A stretch of DNA of 64,000 bases. Origin: Diploptera punctata (taxonomy: Eukaryota > Arthropoda > Insecta > Blattodea > Blaberidae). The notes under the pieces were generated by a model, which worked only from the letters and a program-made list of their open reading frames with translations, was not told where the DNA came from and did no database searches. The DNA is taken from contig JASPKZ010007526.1 in NCBI GenBank assembly GCA_030220185.1, forward strand, positions 508,551 through 572,550. The letters run 5' to 3'. This document shows positions 53,271 through 64,000 of the stretch, in pieces; within the stretch, counting starts at the first letter, position 1, and the number at the start of each line of letters is the position of its first letter. The position numbers and the translations under genes are program-made.

Positions 53271-56200
53271 ACAATTTGAAATTGTAGTCAATTTTGAAAT
53301 TATGGCTTTAGACAGGTTTTTTACATTATAGATCCCGGACACGCCCTCTAGATAGTATTGTTGCAGTTTTTGAATTTTCAAAAATTTTGACATTTTTTTG
53401 AAAAACACCAAGAAAAAACTCAATTTTGAAATATTCGATTTAGACCAGATTTTTTGCATTATAATTCCCGGACACACCCTCTAGATAGTATTTTTACAGT
53501 TTTTGAAATTTCGAAAATTGTGACATTTTTGGAAAATCGCCAAGACTATAGACTTGGAAAACTTAATTTTGAAATTTTCGATTCAGAACGGATTTTTTGC
53601 ATAATAAATCACGGACACACCCTCATTATAATATTTTTGCTGTTTTTTTAAATTACGGAAATATTGACATTTTTTCGAAAAACACCAGGACCAACCTTGA
53701 AAAACTCAATTTTGAAACTATGGACTTAGACCGGATTTTTTTACATTATAATTCCCGGACAGTGTTTCTAGATACTATTTTTGGAGGTTTTGAAATTTAA
53801 AAAAATTTCACATTTTTTGGAAAAACGCCAAGACTATAGCCTTGGAAAACTCAATTTTGAAATTTTCCATTTAGACCGGATTTTTTGCATTATAAATCCC
53901 GGACACACACTCTAGATAGTATTTTTGCAATTTCTGGAATTTTGAAAAAAAATGACATATTTTGGAAAAACACCAAGACTATAGCCCTGGAAATCTCAAC
54001 TTTGAAATTATGTATTTAGACCGGATTTTTTGCATTATGAATCCCGGAGACACCCTCTAGATAGTATTTTTGCAGTTTTTGAAATTTCGAAAATTTTAAC
54101 TTTTGGGAAAACACCAAAACCTTGGAATACTCAATTTTGAAATTTTCGATTTAGACCCAATTTTTTTGCATTATAAATCCCGGACACATCCTCTAGATAG
54201 AATTTTTGCAGTTTTTGAAATTTCGAAAATTTTAACATTATGTGGAAAAACACCGAGTCTATAGCTTTGGGAAACTCAATCTTGAAAATTTCTATTTAGA
54301 CCTGATTTTTTGCATTATAAATCCCGGATCTCTATCCTCTATATAGTATTTTGCAGTTTTTGAAATTTCGAAAATTTTGACTTTTTTGGAAGAACACCAA
54401 AACCTTGGAATACTCAATTTTGAAATTTTCGATTTAGACCGAATTTTTTGCATTATGAATCCAGGACACACCCTCTAGATAGTATTTTTGCAGTTTTTGG
54501 AATTTAGAAAATTTTGAATTTTTTTGGAAAAACACTAGGACTATATAGCCTTGGAAATCTAAATGTTGAAATTTTCTATTTAGACCGGATTTTTTGCATC
54601 ATAGATACAGGACACAATCTGTAGATAGTATTTTTACATTTTTTGAAATTTTGACATTTTTGGAAAAACACCAAGAATATAGCCTTGGAAAACTCAATAT
54701 TGAAATTTTGGATTTAGACCGGATTTTTTGCATTATAAATCCCGGACACACACTCTAGATAGTATTTTTGCAGTTTTCGGATTTTAGAAAATTTTGACAT
54801 TTTTTGGAAAAACACCATGACTATATGGCCTTGGAAATCTAAATGTTAAAATTTTCCATTTAGACTGGATTTTTTGCATTATAAATCCCGGACACAGCCT
54901 CTAGAAAGTATTTTTTGCAGTTGTTGAAATTTCGCAAATTTTGACATTTTTTGAAAAATCACTAATAGCCTTTGAAAACTCAATTTTGAAATTTTCGACT
55001 TAGACCGGATTTTTTTGCACTATAGATCCCGAACACTCTCTAGATAGTATTTATGCAATTTCGAAATTTTGAAAATTTTGACATTATTGGAAAACACCAG
55101 GACTATAGCCTTGGAAAACTCAACGTTGAAATCTTCGATGTAGACCGAATTTTTTGCATTATAAATCCCGGATACATCTTCCACATAGTATTTTTGCAGT
55201 TTTTGAAATTTGGAAAATGTTGACATTTTTTGGAATAAAACCAAGACTAACGCCTTGGAAATCTGAATTTTGAAATTTTCGATTTTTTCCGGATTTTTTG
55301 CATTATAAATTCCGGACACACCTTTAGATAGTATTTTTGCAGTTTTTGAAATTTCGAAAATTTTGACATTATGTGGAAAAACACCGAGACTATAGCCTTG
55401 GAAAGCTCAATTTTGAAAATTTCGATTTAGACCGGATTTTTTGCATTATAAATCCCGGACACACCCTCTAGATAGTAATTTTGGAGTTTGGAATTCCGAA
55501 AATTTTGACATTTTTTGGAAAACACCAGGACTATAGCCTTGGAAAACTCAAATTTGAAATCTTCGATATAGACCGGATTTTTTGCATTATAAATCCCGGA
55601 CACATCCTCCAGATAGTATTTTTGCAGTTTTTGAAATATTGATAATTTTGAGTTTTTTTTGGAAAAACACCAAGATTATAGCCCTGGAAAACTCAATTTT
55701 GAAATTTTCGATTTAGACCCGATTTTCTGCATTATAAATCCCGGACACACCCTCTAGAGAGTATTTTTGCAGTTTTTGAAATTTCGAAAATTTTGACATT
55801 ATATGGAGAAACATCAAGACTATAGCCTTGGAAAACTCAATTGAAAATTTCGATTTAGACCGGATTTTTTGCATTATATATCCCGGACACCTCCTCTAGA
55901 TAGTATTTATGCAGTTTTTGAAATTTTGAAAATTTTGACTTTTTTTTGGAAAAGCACCAAGATTATTGCCTTGGAAAACTCTATTTTGAAATTTTCGATT
56001 TAGACCGGATTTTCTGCATTATAAATCCCAGACACACCATCTAGATAGTCTTTTTGCAGTATTTGAAATTTCGCAAATTTTGAAATTTTTTGAAAAAGCA
56101 CCAAGAATATAGCCTTGGAAAACTCAATTTTGAAATTTTCGATTTAGACGGGATTTTTTGCACTATAAATCCCGAACACACTCTCTAGATATTATTTTTG

Positions 56201-57540
56201 CAATTTAGAAATTTCGAAAATGTTGACTTTATTGGAAAACACCAGGACTATAGCCTTGGAAAACTGAACTTTGAAATCTTCGATTTAGACCGAATTTTTT
56301 CATTATAAATCCCGGACATATCTTCCAGATAGTATTTTTGCAGTTTTAGAATTTTGGAAATAATTGACATTTTTTGGAATAACACCAAGACTATCGCCTT
56401 GGAAATCTAAATTTTGAAATTTTCGATATCTACGGATTTTTTGCATTATAAATCCCTGACACACTCTCTAGATAGTATTTTTACAGTTTTTGAAATTGTT
56501 ATATGTTGAAATTTTTTTGGAAAAACACCAAGAATATAGCCTTGGAAAACTCAATTTTGAAATTTTCAATTTAGACGGGATTATTTGCATTATTAATCCC
56601 GGACACACCCTCTAGATAGTACTTTTGCATTTTTTAAAATTTCGAAAATTTTGACATTATGTGGAAAAACACCTACACTATAGCCTTGGAAAGCTCAATT
56701 TTGAAAATTTCGATTTAGACCGGATTTTTTGCATTATAAATCCCGGACACACCCTCTAGATAGTAATTTTGGAGTTTTTGGAATTTCGAAAATTTTGACA
56801 TATTTTGGAAAACATCCGGACTATAGCCTTGGAAAACTCAACTTTGAAATCTTCGATTTAGACCGGATTTTTTCTATTATAAATCCCGGACACATCATCC
56901 ACATAATATTTTTGCAGTTTTTGAAATTTTGAAAATTTTGGAAAAACATAAAGATTATAGCCTGGGAAAACACAATTTTGAAATTTTTGATTTAGACCGG
57001 ATTTTCTGCATTATAAATCTCGGACACACTCTCTAGAGAGTATTTTTGCAGTTTTTGATATTTCGAAAATTTTGACATTTTTTGGAAATCACCAAGCCTT
57101 GGAAAACTCAATTTTAAAATTTTCAATTTGGACCGGATTTTTTGCATTATAAATCCCGGACACATCCTCTAGGTAGTATTTTTGCAGTTTCTGAAATTTG
57201 GAAAGTTTGGACATTTGTTGGAACAATTTTGAAATTTTGGATTTAGACCGGATTTTTTGCATTATAAATCCCGGACACCCTCTAGATAGTATTTTTGCAG
57301 TTTTTGAAATTTCGAAATTATTGACTTTTTTGGAAAAACAACAAAATCTTGGAAAACGCTATTTTGAAATTTTGGATTTAGACCGGATTTTTTGCATTAT
57401 AAACCCCGGACACACCCTCTAGATAGTATTTTTGCAGTTTTTGAAATTTCGAAAATTTTGACTTTTTTTGGAAACCGAGACTATAGCCTTGGAAAACACT
57501 ATTTTGAAATTTTGTATTTAGAACGGATTTTTTGCATTAT
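53271..57540 (-). repeat. Satellite array, block 3 (orientation B, variant with CTCAATTTTGAAATTTTCG)
   Basis: From about 53271 the monomers are reverse complements of those before (TGCATTATAAATCCCGGAC). Most have GGAAAACTCAATTTTGAAAT. Spacing of the ATAAATCCCGG landmark is close to 142 bp. Confidence 0.93.
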
Positions 57541-57980
57541 AATATATTTATTAAACACAATGTGTACATCAAATTACATTTAGCTTTTTACCAGTCTTTA
57601 ATTAAATTGTTTAGAAGCAGAGTCCTGTTTTTACACTTCGCTAGATGATATTTTTGGACATGGGTAGTTGCATAATTTACAGATGCAGTCCTCCTTGGGT
57701 TCATGGTACATGTTGTTCAGGCATATATTCCCATGAAATCCATGGGCTGCGAAACGTGTGTACAGGTGCCGAAGTTCGAAATTTGGTTGCTTCCAGGTTT
57801 CTGTTTTCTTTGCGTCTGTTTCCATAATTTCTGTCAGTATCTGGGCGGCTTTGTTCTGTCTCTCCTCGATGACGATTCTGTATGCTTGCGTTTCCGGTAG
57901 TTTGAAACAGTGTCTGATATCTTCGATGAAGAAGGATTCCTGGGCTATTGTATAGGCATAACTATTTCTTGTATATTTTG
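57541..57980 (-). mobile_element. 5'-truncated LINE fragment in the satellite, His/Cys C terminus
   Basis: The minus strand is open from the satellite junction to a stop at 57631-57633: SYAYTIAQESFFIEDIRHC, ELRHLYTRFAAHGFHGNIC, YHEPKEDCICKLC. The H/C layout matches 44045-44520. AATAAA follows on the minus strand (complement at 57547-57552). GGATTTTTTGCATTAT at 57525-57540 recurs at 57992-58007, but that is also satellite sequence, so the duplication is not certain. Confidence 0.72.
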
Positions 57981-57984
57981 AAAT

Positions 57985-60900
57985 TGACAGTGGATTTTTT
58001 GCATTATGAATCCCGGACACGCCCTCTAGATAGTATTTTTATAATTTCGGAAATTTTGACATTTTTTGGAAAACCACCAAGACTATAGCCTTGGGAAACA
58101 CTAATTTGAAATTTTGGATTTAGACCGGTTTTTTTGCATTATAAATCCCGGACACACCCTCTAGATAGTATTTTTGCAGTTTTTGAAATTTCGAAAATTT
58201 TGACATTTTTTGGAAAACCGCCAAGACTATAACCTAGGAAAACACTGTTATTAAAATTTTGGATTTGGACCGGATTTTTTGCATTATAAATCCCGGACAC
58301 GGCCTCTAGAAGGTATTTTTGCTGTTTTTGTAATTTCGAAAATTTTGACATTTTTTGGAAAACACTAATTTGAAATTTTGGATTTAGACCGGATTTTTTA
58401 CATTATAAATCCCGGGCACACCCTCTAGATAGTAATTTTCCAGTTTTTGAAATTTCGAAAATGTTGACATTTTTTTGGAAATCCGAGAGCCTTGGAAAAC
58501 ACTCTTTTGAAATTTTGGATTTATACCGGTTTTTTTGCATTATAAATCCCGGACACACCCTCTAGATAGTAATTTTACAGTTTTTGAAATTTCGAAAATT
58601 TTGACATTTTTTTGGAAATCCGAGACTATAGCTTTGGAAAACACTATTTTGAAATTTTGGATTTAGACCGGATATTTTGCATTATAAATCCCGGACACCC
58701 CCTCTAGATAGTATTTTTGTAGTTTTTGAAATTTCGAAAATTATGACATTTTTTGGAAAAACTCCAAGCCTAGAGCCTTGGAAAACTCAATTTACAAATT
58801 TTCGAGTTAGACGGGATTTTTTCCATTATAAATCCCGGACACACCCACTAGATAGTATTTTTGCAGTTTTTGAAATTTCGAAAATTTTGACATTCTTTGG
58901 AAAACCACCAAGAATATAGCCTTGGAAAAAACTATTTTGAAATTTTGGAATTAGACCAGATTTTTTACATTATAAATCCCGGACACAGCCTGTAGATAGT
59001 ATTTTCGCAGTTTTGAAATTTAGAAAATTTTGACATTTTTTATGGAAAACCGAGACTATAGCCTTGGAAAACACTATTTTGAAATTTTGGATTTAGACAG
59101 GATTTTTTGCATTGTAAAATCCGGACACACCCTCTAGATAGTATTTTTGCAGTTTTTGAAATTTCGAAAATGTTGACATTTTTAGGAAAACCACCAATAC
59201 TATATAACCTAGGAAAACACTATTTTTAAAATTTTGGATTTAGACCGGATTTTATGCATTATAAATCCCGGACACTGCCTCTAGATAGAATTTTTGCAGT
59301 TTTTGAAATTTTGAACTTTTGACATTTTTTGGGAAACCACCAAGACTATAGCCTTGGAAAACACTATTTTGAAATTTTGGATTTAGACCGGATTTTTTGC
59401 ATTATAAATCCCGGTCACATCCTGTAAATAGTATTTTTGTAGTTTTTGAAATTTCGAAAATTATGACATTTTTTCGAAAAACTCCAAGCCTATAGCCTTG
59501 GAAAACCCAATTTACAAATTTTGGAGTTAGACGGGATTTTTACCATTCTAAATCCCGGACACACCCTCTAGATAGTATTTTTGCAGTTTTTGATATTTCG
59601 AAAATTTTGACATTTTTTTGGAAAACCGAGACTATAGCCTTGGAAAACACTATTTTCAAATTTTGGGTTTAGACCGGATTTTTTGCATTATAAATCCCGG
59701 ACACACCCTCTAGATAGTATTTTTTCAGTTTTTGAAATTTCGAAAATTTTAACATTTCTGGAAAACCACCAAGGCTATAGCCTTGGAAAACACTAATTTG
59801 AAATTTTGGATTTTGAACGGATTTATTGCATTATAAATCCCGGACACACCCTCTAGATAGTATTTTTGCAGTTTTTGAAATTTCGAAAATATTGGCATTT
59901 TTTGGAAAACCAAGACCATTTCCTTGGAAAACACTATTTTGAAATTTTGGATTTAGACCGGATTTTTTGCATTATAAATCCCGGGACACCCTCTAGATAG
60001 TATTTTTGCAGTTTTCGAAATTTCGAAAATTTTGACATTCTTTGGAAAACCACAAACACTATAGCCTTGGAAAACACTATTTTGAAATTTTGGATTTAGA
60101 CAGGATTTTTTGCATTTTAAAATCCGGACACAACCTCTAGATAGTATTTTTGCAGTTTTTGAAATTCCGAATACTTTGACATTTTTTGGAAAACCACCCA
60201 GACTATAGCCTTGGAAAACACTATTTTGAAATTTTAGATTTAGACCGGATTTTTTGCATTATAAATCCCGGACACAGCCTCTAGATAGTATGTTTGCAGT
60301 TTTTGAAATTTTGAACTTTTTGACATTTTTTGGAAAACCACCAAGGCTATAGCCTTGGAAAAAACTATTTTCAAATTTTGGATTTAGACCTGATTTTTTG
60401 CATTATAAATCCCGGACAAGCCATCTAGAAAGTATTTTTGCTGTTTTTGTAATTTCGAAAATTTTGACATTTTTTGGAAAACCACCAAGACTATGGCCTT
60501 GGAAAACACTAATTTGAAATTTTGGATTTAGACAGATTTATTGCATTGTGAATCCCGGGCACACCTCTAGATAGTAATTTTCCAGTTTTTGAAATTTCGA
60601 AAATTTTGACTTTTTTTTGGAAATCCGAGACTATAGCTTTGGAAAACACTATTTTGAAATTTTGGATTTAGGCTGGATTTTTTGCATTATAAATCCCATA
60701 CAGCCTCTAGATAGTATTTTTGCAGTTTTTGAAATTTTGAACTTTTTGACATATTTTGGGAAAACACCAAGACTATAGCCTTGAAAAACACTATTTTGAA
60801 ATTTTGGATTTAGTCCGGATTTTTTGCATTATAAAAATCTCGGACACCCCCTCTAGATAGTATTTTGGCAGTTTTTGAAATTTCGAAAATTTTGACATTT

Positions 60901-63900
60901 TTTTGCAAAACCACCAAGATTATAGCCTTGGAAAACACTGTTTTGAAATTTTGGATTTAGACCGGATTTTTTGCATTATAAATCCCGGACACACCCTCTA
61001 GATAGTATTTTTTCACTTTTTGAAATTTCGAAAATTTGGACATTTTTTGGAAAGCCACCAAGACTATATATAGCCTTGGAAAACACTATTTTGAAATTTT
61101 GGATTTAGACCGGATTTTTTGGAAAAATACCAAGACTACAACGTAGGAAAACAATAGTTTTAAATTTTTGATTTAGACCGGATTTCTTGCATTATAAATC
61201 CCGGACACGCCCTCTAGAAAGTATTTTTGCTGTTTTTGTAATTTCGAAAATTTTGACATTTTTTGGAAAACCACCAAAACTATAGCCTTGGAAAACACTA
61301 ATTTGAAATTTTGGATTTAGACAGGGTTTTTTGCATTGTAAATCCCGGGCACACCTCTACATAGTAATTTTCCAGTTTTTGAAATTTCGAAAATGTTGAC
61401 TTTTTTTGGAAATCCGAGACTATAGCTTTGGAAAACACTATTTTGAAATTTTGGATTTATACCGGATTTTTTGCATTATAAATCCCAGACACAACCTCTA
61501 GATAGTATTTTTGCAGTTCTTGAAATTTTGAACTTTTTGACATTTTTTGGGAAAGCACCAAGACTATAGCCTTGAAAAACACTATTTTCAAATTTGGGAT
61601 TTAGACCGGAATTTTTCCAATATAAATCCCAGTCACACCCTCTAGATAGTATTTTTGTATATTTTGAAATTTCGAAAATTATTACATTTTTTCGAAAAAC
61701 TCAAAGCCTATAGCCTTGGAAAACTCAATTTACAAATTTTGGAGTTAGACGGGATTTTTTCTATTCTAAATCCCGGACACACCCTCTAGATAATATTTTT
61801 GCAGTTTTTGAAGTTTACAACTTTTTGTCATTTTTTGGGAAACCACCTGGAATACACTATTTTGAAAATTTGGATTTAGACCGGATTTTTTGCATTATGA
61901 ATCCCGGACACACCCTCTAGAAAGTAATTTTCCAGTTTTTGAAATTTGGAAAATTTTGACATTTTTTTTGGAAATCCGAGACTATAGCTTTGGAAAACAC
62001 TATTTTGAAATTTTGGATTTAGACCAGATTTTTTGCATTATAAATCCCAGACACACCCTCTAGATAATATTTTTGCAGTTTTTGAAGTTTACAACTTTTT
62101 GTCGTTTTTTGGGAAACCACCTGGAATACACTATTTTGAAAATTTGGATTTAGACCGGATTTTTTGCATTATAAATCCCGGACACCCCCTCTAGATAGTA
62201 TTTTTGTAGTTTTTGAAATTTCGAAAATTATGACATTATTTGGAAAAACTCCAAGCCTATAGGCTTGGAAAACTCAATTTACAAATTTTCGAGTTAGACG
62301 GGATTTTTTCCATTATAAATTCCGGACACATCCTCTAGATAGTATTTTTGCAGTTTTTGATATTTCGAAAATTTTGACATTTTTTTGGAAAACCGAGGCT
62401 ATAGCCTTGGTAAACACTATTTTCAAATTTTGGATTTAGACCGGATTTTTTGCATTATAAATCCCGGACACATCCTCTACATAGTATTTTTGCAGTTTTT
62501 GATATTTCAAATATTTTGATATTATTTGGAAAACCAAGACTATAACCTTGGAAAAAACTATTTTCAAATTTTGGATTTAGTTCGGATTTTTTGCATTATA
62601 AATCCCGGACACAGCCTCTAGATAGTATTTTCGCAGTTTTGAAATTTCGAAAATTTTGACATTTTTTTTGGAAAACCGAGACTATAGCCGTGGAAAACAC
62701 TATTTTGAAATTTTGGATTTAGACAGGATTTTTTGCATTGTAAAATCCGGACACACCCTGTAGATAGTATTTTTGCAGTTTTTGAAATTTCGAAAATGTT
62801 GCCATTTAAGGAAAACCATCAAGACTATAACCTAGGAAAACACTATTTTTAAAATTTTGGATTTAGACCGGATTTTTTGCATTATAAATCTCGGACACTG
62901 CCTCTAGATAGAATTTTTGCAGTTTTTGAAATTTTTAACTTTTGACATTTTTTGGGAAACCACCAAGACTATAACCTTGGAAAACACTATTTTCAAATTT
63001 TGGATTTAGACCGGATTTTTTGCATTATAAATCCCAGACACACCCTCTGGATAGTATTTTTGCAGTTTTTTAAATTTCGAAAATTTTGACATTTTTTCGA
63101 AAACCACCAAGACTATAGCCTTGGAAAACACTATTTTGAAATTTTGAACTTAGACAGGATTTTTTGCATTGTAAAATCCGGACACACCCTCTAGATAGTA
63201 TTTTTGGAGTTTTTGAAATTTCGAATATTTTGACATTTTTTGGAAAACCACCCAGACTATAGCCTTGGAAAACTACTATCTTGAAATTTTGGATTTAGAC
63301 CGGATTTTTTGCATTATAAATCCCGGACACAGCCTCTAGATAGTATGTTTGCAGTTTTTGAAATTTTGAACTTTTTGACATTTTTTGGAAAACCACCAAG
63401 ACTATAGTCTTGGAAAAAACTATTTTCAAATTTTGGATTTAGACCTGATTTTTTGCATTATAAATCCCGGACACGCCCTCTAGAAAGTATTTTTGCTGTT
63501 TTTGTAATTTCGAAAATTTTGACATTTTTTGGAAAACCACCAAAACTATAGCCTTGGAAAACATTAATTTGAAATTTTGGATTTAGACAGGGTTTTTTTG
63601 CATTGTAAATCCCGGGCACACCTCTACATAGTAATTTTCCCATTTTTGAAATTCGAAAATGTTGACTACTTTTTTGGAAAATCCGAGACTATAGCTTTGG
63701 AAAAACACTATTTTGAAATTTTGGATTTAAACCGGATTTTTTGCATTACAATCCCAGACACAACACCCTCTAGATAGTGTTTTTGCAGTTCTTGAAAATT
63801 TTGAACTTTTTGACATTTTTTGGGAAAGCACCAAGACTATAGCCTTGAAAAACACTATTTTCAAATTTGGGATTTAGACCGGAATTTTTACAATATAAAT

Positions 63901-64000
63901 CCCGGTCACACCCTCTAGATAGTATTTTGTATATTTTGAAATTTCGAAAATGATTACATTTTTTCGAAAAACTCAAAGCCCCTATGCCTGGAAAACTCAA
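57985..64000 (-). repeat. Satellite array, block 4 (orientation B, variant with CACTATTTTGAAATTTTGG)
   Basis: Well-ordered monomers of 141-142 bp (for example the TAAATCCCGG landmark at 59691, 59833 and 59974) run to the window end. Most have GGAAAACACTATTTTGAAAT and GGAAAACCACCAAGAC. Block copies exist within it (see findings). No gene. Confidence 0.95.

Noticed and set aside
49500..64000. Many short open frames in the satellite (HYKSRTHPLDS-type peptides)
   Set aside because: They recur with the monomer and change orientation with it; they start and end with random mutations.
49463..64000. CRISPR-like regular repeats
   Set aside because: Repeats are contiguous monomers of about 142 bp without unique spacers, in a eukaryotic context.

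Overview
The window looks like AT-rich nuclear DNA of an arthropod, most likely an insect; I do not assign a species. The reasons are spliced GT-AG exons spread over tens of kilobases, introns packed with arthropod-type repeats (Penelope-like elements, non-LTR retrotransposons, tRNA-derived SINEs, piggyBac and Harbinger relics) and a long simple satellite. There are no prokaryotic operons, rRNA genes or CRISPR arrays.

One host gene is visible. Ten plus-strand exons between 1110 and 48823 join with consistent phase at every junction into a 605-residue open frame that ends at a stop followed by two AATAAA signals. The middle of the product is a seven-bladed WD40 propeller. The 5' end of the gene lies to the left of the window. 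I do not recognise the orthologue, so it has no symbol.

The introns are dominated by GIY-YIG-encoding Penelope-like elements (PLEs) and their truncated copies, in about ten subfamilies. Two observations stand out. First, nearly every subfamily carries a hammerhead ribozyme core near its 3' end (CUGANGA, stem II, GAAA, palindromic stem III, UH). About 19 cores are intact or nearly so. Second, most copies are palindromes: two 5'-truncated copies joined head to head with both 3' ends facing out, one outer end about 40-50 nt longer than the other, flanked by 11-14 bp target-site duplications. In two cases removing the element restores a paralogous repeat. A second class, palindromic composites of tRNA-like units (16851-17696, 30432-30592, 39096-39808, 45030-47049), shows the same inverted layout, end asymmetry and duplication length, which suggests a shared mobilisation route.

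Other repeats are RNase H-bearing and other LINE 3' ends, five SINE groups, three Harbinger-like MITEs with a shared small ORF, two piggyBac-like deletion derivatives, three elements with CACTG termini, a hAT-like MITE and several microsatellites.

From about 49463 to the window end there is a satellite of about 142-bp monomers, only some 640 bp beyond the last host exon. It changes orientation near 53270, shows two sequence variants and longer-range block duplications, and holds two LINE insertions (50234-50862 and about 57541-57980). All calls come from reading the sequence only; family assignments of decayed elements are inferences.
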